DNA of 64,000 bases from Methylobacterium planeticum. GTDB lineage: Bacteria; Pseudomonadota; Alphaproteobacteria; Rhizobiales; Beijerinckiaceae. Below the pieces are notes generated by a model. That model saw only the letters and a list, made by a program, of their open reading frames with translations. It did not search any database and was not told the origin of the DNA. The stretch covers positions 1 to 64,000 of the forward strand of contig NZ_VZZJ01000007.1 in assembly GCF_008806345.1 (NCBI RefSeq), written 5' to 3'. The translations under genes were made by a program, and so were the position numbers. Of this stretch, positions 1-8,403 are shown one piece after another (the first letter of the stretch is position 1; each line of letters begins with the position of its first letter).

Positions 1-246
1 CGAGCGTCAGGCCAATCGGGAATTCTAAGGTCCTACCAAGCTCTTAGGCAAAATCGTCGTGTACTGTGGCGTCTGCCTCGGCCCTCGCCGGAAGACCTTG
101 CAGCACGGAGGTTATCCGGCGATCGGCCGTTCCCTCCCGCGGCAGGACCCGGCCCCGGGGCTGCGGCGGCCTGCCACGTGAGCTAACGCACATCGCCTGC
201 CCGCCGGCCCTCGCCCGCGCCGGCACCCCGGATATCTGAGGGATAC

Positions 247-762
247 ATGCGGCAGCAGCAGAGATTGCGCATGACCATTCCCATCAGACTGACCCTGAAC
301 GGGCATCCGCGAGACATCGTGCTCGAGGATCCGCGCATCACCCTCCTCGATCTCCTGCGCGAGCGTCTCGATCTCACCGGCACGAAGAAGGGGTGCGACC
401 GGGGCCAGTGCGGCGCCTGCACGGTGATCGTCGACGGGCGCCGGATCAATGCCTGCCTCGCCCTCGCCGCGAGCCTCGACGGATCCGAGGTGCTGACGAT
501 CGAGGGCCTGGCGCGGGGCGACGACCTCCACCCGGTCCAGGCGGCGTTCCTGGCGCATGATGGTTTCCAGTGCGGCTTCTGCACGCCGGGCCAGATCATG
601 AGCGCCGTCGGCCTGATCCGCGAGGGCCAGGCCGGCACCGATCCGGAGCGCATCCGCGAGGGCATGAGCGGCAACCTGTGCCGCTGCGGCGCCTACGCGG
701 GCATTTTGGAAGCTGTGCGCGAAGCTGCGGGTGCGAGCGCCGGGCGGGAGGACGCAGCGTGA
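247..762 (+). CDS. paoA: Aldehyde oxidoreductase iron-sulfur subunit (PaoA/YagT type)
   Basis: Small subunit of a xanthine-oxidase-family molybdenum enzyme; it passes electrons through two [2Fe-2S] clusters between the molybdenum and FAD subunits. From the ATG at 247 the protein has 171 residues. The plant-type cluster ligands are Cys50, Cys55, Cys58 and Cys70 (motif [12 protein letters not shown]), the helical-domain ligands Cys109, Cys112, Cys145 and Cys147 (motifs CGFC and CRC). A second ATG at 271 gives a start nearer to the conserved fold; GAGGGA lies only 3 bases before 247, so the start is not settled. E. coli PaoA carries a Tat leader, but here no twin-arginine leader is present, so this enzyme is predicted to be cytoplasmic. 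First gene of a tight operon: its stop overlaps the GTG of the FAD subunit (GTGA). Substrate not shown by sequence. Confidence 0.93.
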   Translation: MRQQQRLRMTIPIRLTLNGHPRDIVLEDPRITLLDLLRERLDLTGTKKGCDRGQCGACTVIVDGRRINACLALAASLDGSEVLTIEGLARGDDLHPVQAAFLAHDGFQCGFCTPGQIMSAVGLIREGQAGTDPERIREGMSGNLCRCGAYAGILEAVREAAGASAGREDAA

Positions 763-1799
763 ACCACTTCGCCTACACACGCGCGGCGAGCATCGGCGAG
801 GCCATCGCGGCCGCCCGGCAACCGGGTGCCGCCTATCTCGCCGCCGGCACCAACCTCCTCGACCTGATGAAGGGCGGGATCGCCACGCCGACGCATCTCG
901 TCGACATCACCCGGCTGCCGGGCCTCGCGGCGATCGAGCGACCGCCGGACGGGAGCACGCGCGTCGGGGCGCTGGTGCGCAACAGTGACCTCGCGCATGA
1001 CCCGGATTTCGCCGGCACCTACCCGATGGTGGCCGAAGCCCTGCTGGCGGGCGCCTCGGCGCAGCTGCGCAACGCCGCGACGGTCGGCGGCAACCTGATG
1101 CAGCGGACGCGCTGCGCGTATTTCTACGATCCCGCCAGCACCTGCAACAAGCGCGAGCCCGGCGCGGGTTGCGCGGCGCTCGGCGCCGCCACGCGCATCC
1201 ACGCGGTCCAGGGCTGGAGCGACAGCTGCATCGCCACCAACCCGTCCGATTTCTGCGTGCCCCTGGCGGCGCTGGATGCCGTCGTGGAGATCGAGGGACC
1301 GCAGGGCGTCCGCACCGTACCCCTCACGGAGTTCCACAACCTGCCGGGCGCGCATCCCGAGCGCGAGACCGCGCTTCGGCCCGGCGAGCTGATCACCGCC
1401 CTGCATCTGCCGCCGGAGGCCGCGACGTTCTCGAGGCACGCCCGCTACCTGAAGGTCCGCGATCGCACCTCCTACGCCTTCGCGGTGGTTTCGGCCGCCG
1501 CGGCCCTGACCCTCGACGGGGACCGGATCGCGGAGGGGCGGCTCGCCTTCGGTGGCCTCGCGCTGAAGCCGTGGCGCCGGGCAGAAGCCGAGGCCGCGCT
1601 CGCGGGCGGAGCCCCCATTCCCGCCACCTTCGCCAAGGCCGCCGCCATCGCCCTCGACGGCGCCAAGCCGACGGGCGAGGCCAACGCCTTCAAGATCGAG
1701 CTCGCCCGCCGGGTCGCCGTGCGGACGCTCGGCCTCGCCGCCGCGGGCACGCCCGCGTCCCTGCCGGCGCTTCCCGCCTCGCCCTTCGGCCTCGCTTGA
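759..1799 (+). CDS. paoB: Aldehyde oxidoreductase FAD-binding subunit (PaoB/YagS type)
   Basis: Middle subunit, which carries FAD and delivers electrons to the acceptor. The GTG start at 759 overlaps the previous stop by 4 bases and has GGGAGG 8 bases upstream; it gives 346 residues beginning VNHFAYTRA, the expected N-terminus of this family. FAD-binding stretches are visible at about residues 28-40 ([14 protein letters not shown]) and 107-119 ([13 protein letters not shown]). Cys119, Cys129, Cys138 and Cys157 sit in an insertion matching the one that binds an additional [4Fe-4S] cluster in E. coli PaoB, which separates this enzyme from ordinary xanthine dehydrogenases. The Mo subunit follows after 11 bases. 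Family assignment is firm; the physiological electron acceptor is not deducible. Confidence 0.93.
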   Translation: MNHFAYTRAASIGEAIAAARQPGAAYLAAGTNLLDLMKGGIATPTHLVDITRLPGLAAIERPPDGSTRVGALVRNSDLAHDPDFAGTYPMVAEALLAGASAQLRNAATVGGNLMQRTRCAYFYDPASTCNKREPGAGCAALGAATRIHAVQGWSDSCIATNPSDFCVPLAALDAVVEIEGPQGVRTVPLTEFHNLPGAHPERETALRPGELITALHLPPEAATFSRHARYLKVRDRTSYAFAVVSAAAALTLDGDRIAEGRLAFGGLALKPWRRAEAEAALAGGAPIPATFAKAAAIALDGAKPTGEANAFKIELARRVAVRTLGLAAAGTPASLPALPASPFGLA

Positions 1800-1810
1800 G
1801 GATCCCGTCC

Positions 1811-4066
1811 ATGCCCGAGACCTCCGCGCAGAGCCCCATCGAACGCACGCGACACGGCTCCAGCATCGGCCAGCCGCTAACCCGGCGCGATGGCCCCCTC
1901 AAGGTGACAGGCCAGGCCCGGTTCGCCGCCGATCACCTGCCCCCCGGTACCCTGCACGCGGCCCTCTGCGTCGCCCGCATCGGCCGGGGACGCGTCACCG
2001 GCCTCGATGTGGCGGCCGCGAAGGCCCATCCCGGCGTCGTCGCGGTGATGACCCCGGAGAACGCGCCGAAGCTCGCCAAGCATCCGGACGAGAAGGACGG
2101 CCCGTTCACCTTCCGGCTCGACCTCCTGCAGGATTCCGCCGTGCGCTACGCCAACCAGCCGGTGGCGGTTGTCGTGGCCGAGACCCTGGAGGCGGCGACC
2201 GAGGGCGCGCGCCTGCTCGCGCCCCGCTACGCGGTGGAGAGCCCCCGCATCGGGCTCGACGCCGGCGCGGTGTTCACGCCGCCCTCGGTCGGCGTCGGTC
2301 AGCCGCCCGAGGAGGGGATCGGCGACGTCGAGGCCGGCCTCGGTGCCGCCGCCAAGACCATCTCGGCGACCTACGAGACGGCGGCGCAGTACCACAACGC
2401 GATGGAGCCGCACGCCGCGATCGCCATCTGGGAGGGCGATCGGCTGACCCTCCATACCCCGAGCCAGGGCATGGCGATGGCGCAGGGGCGGCTCGCCGGC
2501 CTCTTCGGCCTTCGCCCGGAGGATATTCACATCGAGAGCCCCTATCTCGGCGGCGGCTTCGGCTCGAAGGGCATGATCGCCGGTCCGCAGGTGCTCGCCT
2601 GCATGGCGGCGCGGCTCGTCGGACGGCCCGTCAAGCTGGTGGCGAGCCGGTCCCAGATGTTCGGGCCGATGGGACACCGTCCGCCCACACGCCAGACCCT
2701 GCGCCTTGGGGTGGACGCGGACGGCAAGCTCACGGCGCTCGACCACCACACGCTCACGGCGTCCAGCACGTTCGACGACTTCTTCGAGCCGAGCGGCGGC
2801 GTCTCACACACGCTCTACGCCAGCCCGGCGATCTCGACCCGCCACGAGGCGGTGCGCCTCGACACCGGCACGCCGCTGTTCATGCGGGCGCCGGGCGAGG
2901 CCTCGGGGAGCGTGGCGCTGGAGAGCGCCGTCGATGAGATGGCCGATGCCTGCGGCATGGATCCGCTGGCCTTCCGCCTCGCCAATTACGCCGAGGTCGA
3001 GCCGATCTCCGGCCGGCCCTTCTCGTCGAAAGCCCTGCGCGACTGCTACCGGCAGGGCGCCGAGCGCTTCGGCTGGGCCGGGCGCCCGCTCAAGCCCCGC
3101 CAGATGCGCGACGCGAACGGCCTCCTGGTTGGCTGGGGCATGGGGACCGCCACCTTCCCGGCCCTGATGTTCGAGGGCAACGCGCGGGCGGAATTGCGGG
3201 CGGACGGCACCGGTACGGTCGAGATCGGCGCGCACGACATGGGTCAGGGCGCCTGGACCGCCCTCGCGCAGATCGCCGCGGATGGGCTCGGGATTCCGAT
3301 CGAGAAGCTCACCTTCCGCATGGGATCCTCGAACCTGCCGGATGCCGGCATCGCCGGGGGCTCCGGTCACACGGCGACCGCGGGCGGGGCGATCCACGCG
3401 GCCGGGCTCGACGTGATCGGGAAGCTTGCCGACCTCGCCACCAACGATCCGGCCTCCGCCCTCTACGGGGCCGGCAATGCCGGCGTGGTCGCGCGGGGCG
3501 GACGCCTCCATCGCCGTGACGACGAGAGCCGGTCCGAGAGCTTCGAGGCGATCCTCGGGCGGGCCGGGCAACCGAGCATCACGGGTCTCGGCAAGGCGTC
3601 GTCCGACCCCGCGGCCCAGAAATCCCACGCGATGCATGCCCACGGCGCGGTCTTCGCCGAGGTGAAGGTCGACCCCGATCTCGGGCAGGTGCGCGTGACC
3701 CGCCTCGTCGGCGCCTTCGCGGCGGGCCGGATCATCAACCCGCGCCTCGTGACCAGCCAGTATTACGGCGGCATGATCTGGGGCGTCTCGTTCGCCCTCC
3801 ACGAGCACGCGGCGATGGACGCGCGCACGGGCCGATTCCTCAACGACAACCTCGCCGAGTACCACCTGCCGGTGAACGCCGACACGCCCGCCATGGAGGC
3901 GATCCTCGTCCATGAGGACGACGCCGTCGTCAACGCTCTCGGGGTCAAGGGGGTTGGGGAGATCGGGATCACCGGCACGGCCGGCGCCGTCGCCAACGCG
4001 GTCTGGCACGCGACCGGGATCCGGATCCGCACGCTGCCGATCACCCTGGACACCCTGCTCAGCTGA
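1811..4066 (+). CDS. paoC: Aldehyde oxidoreductase molybdopterin-binding subunit (PaoC/YagR type)
   Basis: Catalytic subunit that binds the molybdenum cofactor and hydroxylates the substrate with water-derived oxygen. The ATG at 1811 gives 751 residues, close to the roughly 730 of PaoC; the open frame extends further 5-prime but that part overlaps paoB and is a shadow. Recognisable features are the N-terminal a/b-hammerhead domain, the glycine-rich GGGFGSKG loop, and near the C-terminus GVGEIGITG, where Glu717 corresponds to the base that activates the Mo-bound hydroxyl group. Two regular reasons favour an aldehyde substrate (PaoABC likeness, 4Fe-4S insertion in the partner), but an N-heteroaromatic substrate such as nicotinate cannot be excluded given the NiaP-like transporter nearby. 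No XdhC/PaoD maturation factor is encoded in the window. Confidence 0.93.
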   Translation: MPETSAQSPIERTRHGSSIGQPLTRRDGPLKVTGQARFAADHLPPGTLHAALCVARIGRGRVTGLDVAAAKAHPGVVAVMTPENAPKLAKHPDEKDGPFTFRLDLLQDSAVRYANQPVAVVVAETLEAATEGARLLAPRYAVESPRIGLDAGAVFTPPSVGVGQPPEEGIGDVEAGLGAAAKTISATYETAAQYHNAMEPHAAIAIWEGDRLTLHTPSQGMAMAQGRLAGLFGLRPEDIHIESPYLGGGFGSKGMIAGPQVLACMAARLVGRPVKLVASRSQMFGPMGHRPPTRQTLRLGVDADGKLTALDHHTLTASSTFDDFFEPSGGVSHTLYASPAISTRHEAVRLDTGTPLFMRAPGEASGSVALESAVDEMADACGMDPLAFRLANYAEVEPISGRPFSSKALRDCYRQGAERFGWAGRPLKPRQMRDANGLLVGWGMGTATFPALMFEGNARAELRADGTGTVEIGAHDMGQGAWTALAQIAADGLGIPIEKLTFRMGSSNLPDAGIAGGSGHTATAGGAIHAAGLDVIGKLADLATNDPASALYGAGNAGVVARGGRLHRRDDESRSESFEAILGRAGQPSITGLGKASSDPAAQKSHAMHAHGAVFAEVKVDPDLGQVRVTRLVGAFAAGRIINPRLVTSQYYGGMIWGVSFALHEHAAMDARTGRFLNDNLAEYHLPVNADTPAMEAILVHEDDAVVNALGVKGVGEIGITGTAGAVANAVWHATGIRIRTLPITLDTLLS

Positions 4067-4071
4067 GGAAG

Positions 4072-4100
4072 GGCCGCTTCGTCGTCGGGAGGAAGCGGCC
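4072..4100 (+). terminator. Hairpin after the oxidoreductase operon
   Basis: Perfect 9-bp stem GGCCGCTTC / GAAGCGGCC with an 11-base loop, starting 5 bases after the paoC stop and ending 19 bases before the stop of the convergent small gene. There is no T run, so it may act as a transcript end for both converging units rather than as a classical intrinsic terminator. Confidence 0.5.
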
Positions 4101-4119
4101 ACCTCCGGTGGAGAGCGTC

Positions 4120-4416
4120 CTAGCGCAACTGCTGCAGGATCCGGTCGATGTCGGAGGAGGTCATCTCCCACTCGTTCTGGAAATTTGCCACCACACTGCG
4201 CATGAAGGGCGCCTGGAGCTGCTCCGCCCGGGCCGTATCGCCGAGATGGTCGACCAGCATCGCGTAGGCCAGCTGCGACGGCTCGGGTCCCTCGTAGCTC
4301 CACTCGAATCCGTTGCGCGAGTAGCACTTCGTCTGCGTGTGCTCGTCGAGGGGCTTGCCGTCGACCGTGACGACGATGCCGTCGATGGTCCGGTCCCCGA
4401 GATAGACCTTGTTCAC
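4120..4416 (-). CDS. Small hypothetical protein (DUF6166-like)
   Basis: A 98-residue soluble protein. The GTG at 4416 starts VNKVYLGDRTIDG and overlaps the stop of the upstream small membrane gene in a GTGA junction, so the two are probably translationally coupled; the open frame upstream of it is only a shadow. Motifs such as TKCYSRNGFEWSYEGPEP and a C-terminal acidic/hydrophobic helix resemble DUF6166 proteins from memory, which are of unknown function. It is the last gene of the minus-strand unit headed by the fatty acid hydroxylase-like gene. Function unknown. Confidence 0.7.
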   Translation of the reverse strand: MNKVYLGDRTIDGIVVTVDGKPLDEHTQTKCYSRNGFEWSYEGPEPSQLAYAMLVDHLGDTARAEQLQAPFMRSVVANFQNEWEMTSSDIDRILQQLR

Positions 4417-4631
4417 GGCCGCGCCCCCTTCACCGTGTGGCGCGGCGTGCGGCCATCGGAGCGGGAGCGCATCACCTCGGGGAAGATCCAGAGGCTGACG
4501 ACCATGAAGGGCCCGAGGAAGGCCACGGCCCATTGCGGGCCGGTCTGGCCGAGGTAGCCCATGTAGAACCAGCCCGCGAGGGCGGCGAGGGCGACGGCGA
4601 CCGACAGCCCGAACTTGATCGGAAACGGCAT
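4413..4631 (-). CDS. Small membrane protein, unknown function
   Basis: A 72-residue protein starting MPFPIKFGLS at 4631; the longer reading frame starts inside the neighbouring gene and is less likely. Two hydrophobic stretches at about residues 8-25 and 33-50 predict two membrane segments, followed by a basic C-terminal tail. Lies 28 bases after the preceding gene and overlaps the next by 4 bases, so it belongs to the desaturase operon. No family recognised. Confidence 0.65.
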   Translation of the reverse strand: MPFPIKFGLSVAVALAALAGWFYMGYLGQTGPQWAVAFLGPFMVVSLWIFPEVMRSRSDGRTPRHTVKGARP

Positions 4632-4659
4632 GACGAAACTCCCGGACCTTGCGTCGATC

Positions 4660-5049
4660 CTACAGGCTGAACACGGTGCCGACGTGCTGGAGGAGGCTGA
4701 GTGACACGCCGAGGCCCCCGAGCACGATCGCGAGACCGGCCAGACCGTCGCGCCAGCGCTGCGGCCAGACGTTGAACAGGCCCGGAGCGAACAGGACCGC
4801 GAAGCCGCCGACAATGACGAGGCTCGTCCAGCGCAGGTTCGCCGCGCCGTAAGCGAGGCTGCCCCCGACGAGGGCGAGCAACAGCAGGACGTTGGCCGCG
4901 ATCAGCACGAGACCGAGGGGCCGGCGCCTCAGGTCGGGCCGCGTCTCCAGCGGGAACATGCCCGTGAGCACGTAGAAGGCAACGCTGGCCACGCTCGCGA
5001 ACAGCGCGAACCAGAGCAATGCCGCCACATTCGGTTCGATCATGGTCAT
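4660..5049 (-). CDS. Four-helix membrane protein, unknown function
   Basis: A 129-residue protein with four evident hydrophobic segments, roughly residues 8-28, 45-68, 74-92 and 104-124, and a charged stretch (ETRPDLRRRP) between the first and second. The ATG at 5049 follows the desaturase-like gene by 63 bases. I do not recognise a family. Its position between a membrane di-iron hydroxylase and a second small membrane protein suggests, by inference only, that the products act together in the membrane on a lipid or carotenoid-type substrate. Confidence 0.65.
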   Translation of the reverse strand: MTMIEPNVAALLWFALFASVASVAFYVLTGMFPLETRPDLRRRPLGLVLIAANVLLLLALVGGSLAYGAANLRWTSLVIVGGFAVLFAPGLFNVWPQRWRDGLAGLAIVLGGLGVSLSLLQHVGTVFSL

Positions 5050-5112
5050 GAGACGCTCCCGGGTGTTGTCGGCGGCGCCCCCCCGGCGCCGCCCGTCGCG
5101 CGTGGGACGGGC

Positions 5113-5904
5113 TCACTCGGCCGGCTGGATCGCCCCGGCGGCCGGCGCCCCCGGCGTGCGCGAGGTCTTGCGCATGTCGGTCTTCACGTGGCGCGAGTCG
5201 TAGCCGTTGAAGAGAGTGCCGAGCAGACCGCGGTCGAGGTCCGAGGTGCCGAACAGCCAATCCATGATCGGGAAGGTGAGGTTCATGTTCCGCTCCATCA
5301 TGATGGACTGGTCATGGTGGGCGGTGTGGTGGCGCCGGTTCGTGTTGATGAACGGCATGTTGCGTACGAACCAGTTGTCCTCGACATGGCAGCAGAAGTG
5401 CATGAACTCGTAGATCAGGTAGATGCTCGTTGTGGTGGCGATGAACAGCCAGCCGACATTCGGCGTGAGCAGGTTGCCGAGCACGATGGCGCCCGGGATC
5501 GACATCAGCGTGAAGCTCGCGAGCGCGTAGGGCGGGAAGAACGTCACCCGGTAGTCCCTGTGGTCGGCAAAGCGCATCTCGTGATCGGTGAAGAACTGGT
5601 GATGCTGCAGCGTGTGCCGGTTGTAGACCGCGCGGGCGATCGGGTTCTTCGACGGGCGGTGCATCACGTAGCGGTGCAGCCACCACTCGAAGAAGTTGCA
5701 GAACAGGAACACGACCGGGACGGTCATCAGCTCGAACCAGCTGACCTGCCTCAGGTTCGAGAGATAGATGTACAGGGCGGTCAGTCCGATCGTGTAGATG
5801 ATCGCGATGTGCAGGAAGCCATTGTACCAGCCTGCGACCCGCTGGCGATAATTCGCCCGGTAGGTGCGCTGCCGCTCGCTCATGGTGGTGGCGGCGAGTT
5901 CCAT
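5113..5904 (-). CDS. Fatty acid hydroxylase / sterol desaturase family protein
   Basis: Integral membrane di-iron oxygenase of the fatty acid hydroxylase superfamily, 263 residues. The histidine motifs that bind the two irons are all present in order: HRYVMH, HTLQHH, HFCCH and RRHHTAHH, separated by three or four hydrophobic membrane segments (for example residues about 30-50, 58-72, 128-160). The ATG at 5904 is preceded by GAGGAGAC. First gene of a four-gene minus-strand unit. The promoter in front of it (TTGCCA-N16-TATCCT) contains a perfect palindrome, so it is probably repressed by a dedicated regulator. Substrate cannot be told from sequence: fatty acid, carotenoid, hopanoid and alkyl chains are all used in this family. 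Confidence 0.88.
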   Translation of the reverse strand: MELAATTMSERQRTYRANYRQRVAGWYNGFLHIAIIYTIGLTALYIYLSNLRQVSWFELMTVPVVFLFCNFFEWWLHRYVMHRPSKNPIARAVYNRHTLQHHQFFTDHEMRFADHRDYRVTFFPPYALASFTLMSIPGAIVLGNLLTPNVGWLFIATTTSIYLIYEFMHFCCHVEDNWFVRNMPFINTNRRHHTAHHDQSIMMERNMNLTFPIMDWLFGTSDLDRGLLGTLFNGYDSRHVKTDMRKTSRTPGAPAAGAIQPAE

Positions 5905-5933
5905 GGATGTCTCCTCGGGTCCTGGAAGGCTTT

Positions 5934-5961
5934 AGGATACCGCTGATATATCAGATGGCAA
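5934..5961 (-). promoter_or_regulatory. Promoter with palindromic operator in its spacer
   Basis: On the minus strand TTGCCA (5961-5956) is followed after 16 bases by TATCCT (5939-5934), 30 bases before the ATG at 5904. The spacer is filled by the perfect 12-bp palindrome CTGATATATCAG (5943-5954). A nearly identical core (AGATATATCA) occurs at 7497-7506 between the MFS and GntR genes, which makes the GntR/FCD protein the obvious candidate repressor. Binding is inferred. Confidence 0.6.
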
Positions 5962-6018
5962 TCGGAATGTCACCCGATGCCGGTGGCTGGGGCGCGAGGA
6001 TGCGCCCGGGCGCCTAGG

Positions 6019-7434
6019 TCACCGCGAGATCGCCTCGAGGGACCGGCCCTTCGTCTCGATGCCGAGGAACGCCACGCTCGCGGCCGCGATCACGAAGGAG
6101 CCTGCCCCGAGGGCGAACACGCCGCCATGCCCCATCGTCGGCAGGATGATACCGATGGCGTAGGGGCCGATCAGGGAGCCGACCCGGCCGATCGCGGAGG
6201 CGCAGCCCGCGCCCGTGGCGCGGGCCCGCGTCGGGTAGAGCTCGGGCGTGTAGGCGTAGAGCACCGACCACATGCCGAACAGGAAGAACTGCATCATCAG
6301 CCCGAAGGCGATCAGCCAGCCGAAGGACGGCGAATGGCCGTAGAGGTAGGCCGCGACCGCGCTGCCGAGGAGCATCAGGACGGCGGTGGGCTTGCGGCCC
6401 CAGCGCTCGACGAGGATCGCCGAGGTGATGAAGCCCGGCACGCCCGCAAGCGAGATCAGGATGGTGTAGATCACGGACTTGGTGACGCTGTGGCCCGCCT
6501 CCTGGAGCAGGGCGCCGAGCCACGTGGTCAGGCCGTAGAAGCCGAGCAGCGCGAAGAACCAGGTCAGCCAGATCATCACGGTGCGGCTGGCATAGCCGGG
6601 GCTCCAGAGTTCGAGGAACGAGAAGCGGCGCTCGCCCCGGACCTGCTCCGGCAGGGGCTGCGGCTCGGGCAAGGGCTCGCCGTCGAGGCGGGCGCTCACC
6701 TTCCTCTCGATCTCCTCCATCACGCGGTTGGCCTCCTCGTAGCGGCCGCGATCCGCGAGCCAGCGGGGCGATTCGGGCACGAAGAACCGGATCGCGAACA
6801 GGAACACCGCCGGCACGGCCTGCGCCAGGAAGACGGCGCGCCAGTCATAGGCGCTCAGCAGCACGTAGCTGAGGCACCCTGCTGCGATGAAGCCGAGGGG
6901 CCAGAAGCCTTCCATGATGGCGAGGTAGCGGCCGCGCTTGGCCGTCGGCAGGAACTCCGACACGATGGCGAGCGCCACCGGAAACTCCATGCCCATGCCG
7001 AAGCCGAGCAGCAGGCGGGCGTAGCCGAGGGTCGTGGCGTCCGGCGCGTAGGCGCACCAGAGGCTGCCGAGACCCCAGAAGATCATGCTGACCTGGAAGA
7101 CGACCTTCCGGCCGAAGCGGTCGGCCAGCATTCCGGAGATGCCGGCGCCCAGGAACATGCCGATGAAGCTCATGCTGGACAGGAGGCCGGCCTGAGCCGT
7201 GGTGAGGCCGAACTCGGTCTTGATCGAGCCGAGCAGGAAGGTGAGCGATCCGAGATCGATCGAATCGAAGAACCAGGCGGTCGCGATGATGAGGAAGATG
7301 TTGCGCTGGAACTGCGTCATGGGCAGGCGCTCGAGGCGTGCCGCGATCATCACGTCCGATGCGCGGGCCGACGCCGCCTCGGTCGCCGGCTTCGGCAGCA
7401 CGCCGCCCGCGGGTATCGCGATCTCCCCTACCAT
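6019..7434 (-). CDS. MFS transporter, NiaP/aromatic acid-like
   Basis: Major facilitator with 12 predicted membrane segments, 471 residues. The start at 7434 (MVGEIAIPA) is chosen because GGGAGG lies 7 bases upstream; a longer frame to 7497 has no such site. Signature loops are present: DRFGRK between helices 2 and 3, PESPRWLA after helix 6, and the ETKGR C-terminal motif, a layout shared by sugar-porter-like and NiaP/benzoate-type carriers. The N-terminal cytoplasmic part (ARLERLPMTQFQRN) is also seen in NiaP-like niacin transporters. A perfect TATAAT at 7454-7459 and an element shared with the nrtR promoter lie upstream. Substrate is inferred: nicotinate or another aromatic acid. Confidence 0.88.
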   Translation of the reverse strand: MVGEIAIPAGGVLPKPATEAASARASDVMIAARLERLPMTQFQRNIFLIIATAWFFDSIDLGSLTFLLGSIKTEFGLTTAQAGLLSSMSFIGMFLGAGISGMLADRFGRKVVFQVSMIFWGLGSLWCAYAPDATTLGYARLLLGFGMGMEFPVALAIVSEFLPTAKRGRYLAIMEGFWPLGFIAAGCLSYVLLSAYDWRAVFLAQAVPAVFLFAIRFFVPESPRWLADRGRYEEANRVMEEIERKVSARLDGEPLPEPQPLPEQVRGERRFSFLELWSPGYASRTVMIWLTWFFALLGFYGLTTWLGALLQEAGHSVTKSVIYTILISLAGVPGFITSAILVERWGRKPTAVLMLLGSAVAAYLYGHSPSFGWLIAFGLMMQFFLFGMWSVLYAYTPELYPTRARATGAGCASAIGRVGSLIGPYAIGIILPTMGHGGVFALGAGSFVIAAASVAFLGIETKGRSLEAISR

Positions 7435-7453
7435 GGCTGACCTCCCAGGCTGT

Positions 7454-7506
7454 ATTATATGTCTGACCAACATGCAGGATACGTCTAAGATGCGCAAGAT
7501 ATATCA
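7454..7506. promoter_or_regulatory. Divergent MFS/GntR control region with two candidate operators
   Basis: On the minus strand a perfect -10 TATAAT spans 7459-7454, 20 bases before the MFS start. Further upstream are two elements: ACGTCTAAGATGCGCA (7481-7496), whose halves recur at the nrtR promoter (11107-11127), and AAGATATATCAA (7496-7507), whose core GATATATC matches the palindrome in front of the desaturase operon. The region also precedes the GntR gene on the plus strand, so one site could serve autoregulation. Confidence 0.5.
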
Positions 7507-7600
7507 ATTGGGGATCCGCTGCGGATCGGCGCTGTCCGCCGCATGCGCGTGAGCGGCCGGCGTGGTACTGAGGGCGCGGGAGCCAGGGCGTAGGACGATC

Positions 7601-8353
7601 ATGAACTTCGTGACCGGTAAGACGGCGGCCGTCCGTTCGGCGAGCGGCGGCCGCAAGAGGCCCCGCAGGGCCGCCGACGAGGCGCGCGTCGCGCCATCGG
7701 GACAGGAGGACCTGCCGGACCTCACCCTGACCGAGAAGGCCTACCAGCAGCTGGAGGAACTGATCACGACCCTCGCCCTGCCTCCCGGCATGGTGCTCGG
7801 CGAGCAGAACCTCGTTCAGCGCCTCGGCATCGGCCGCACCCCGATCCGGGAGGCCCTGCAGCGCCTCGCGCGCGATGGGCTCGTGGTGGTGATGCCGCGG
7901 CGCGGCATCTTGGTCTCGGAGATCAACGTGCGCACGCAGATGCGCCTGCTCGAGACGCGCCGCGTGCTGGAGCGCCTGATCGCGCGGCTCGCGGCCGAGC
8001 GCGCGACGCAAGAGGAGCGCACCGTCTTCGCCGGCCTCGCGCAGGCCATGCGGGCGGCGGCCGCGGCCTCCGACGATCTGGCGTTCATGCGCCTCGACCA
8101 CCAGTTCAACGAGCTGGTCGCGGCGGCCTCGCGCAACGAGTTCGCGGTGCGGGCGCTGGCCAACATGGCGGGCCTTTCGCGGCGCTTCTGGTACCAGCAC
8201 TACAAACAGGCGGCGGACCTGCCGCTGAGCGCGACCCTGCACGCCGACGTGTGCGAGGCGGTCGCCGAGCGCGAGGTCGAGGCGGCTGGCGCCGCGTCCG
8301 ACCGGCTGATCGACTATATCGAGAGTTTCGCGCGCAAGACCCTGGACACCTGA
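7601..8353 (+). CDS. GntR family transcriptional regulator (FCD domain)
   Basis: DNA-binding regulator of the FadR subfamily, 250 residues from the ATG at 7601; a GTG at 7562 would add 13 residues but AGGAC precedes 7601. After a basic, low-complexity N-terminal extension of about 45 residues comes the winged helix (LTEKAYQQLEELITT through RTPIREALQRLARDGLV) and then an all-helical FCD ligand-binding domain with LDHQFNELVAAASRN and a C-terminal TLHADV...AIA-like helix that supplies metal-binding histidines. Divergent from the MFS gene and flanked by GATATATC-type sites, so it probably controls the MFS gene and the desaturase operon. The ligand is unknown. Confidence 0.88.
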   Translation: MNFVTGKTAAVRSASGGRKRPRRAADEARVAPSGQEDLPDLTLTEKAYQQLEELITTLALPPGMVLGEQNLVQRLGIGRTPIREALQRLARDGLVVVMPRRGILVSEINVRTQMRLLETRRVLERLIARLAAERATQEERTVFAGLAQAMRAAAAASDDLAFMRLDHQFNELVAAASRNEFAVRALANMAGLSRRFWYQHYKQAADLPLSATLHADVCEAVAEREVEAAGAASDRLIDYIESFARKTLDT

Positions 8354-8403
8354 GGCCGAACTTGGAGGCGTGCCGCGACCATCTCCTTGCGCCGGTCGGC
8401 AAG

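Noticed and set aside
1..246. Gene fragment at the left edge
   Set aside because: No supported frame; only a short CTAAG/CTTAG pair near 25-47 and the presumed promoter side of paoA.
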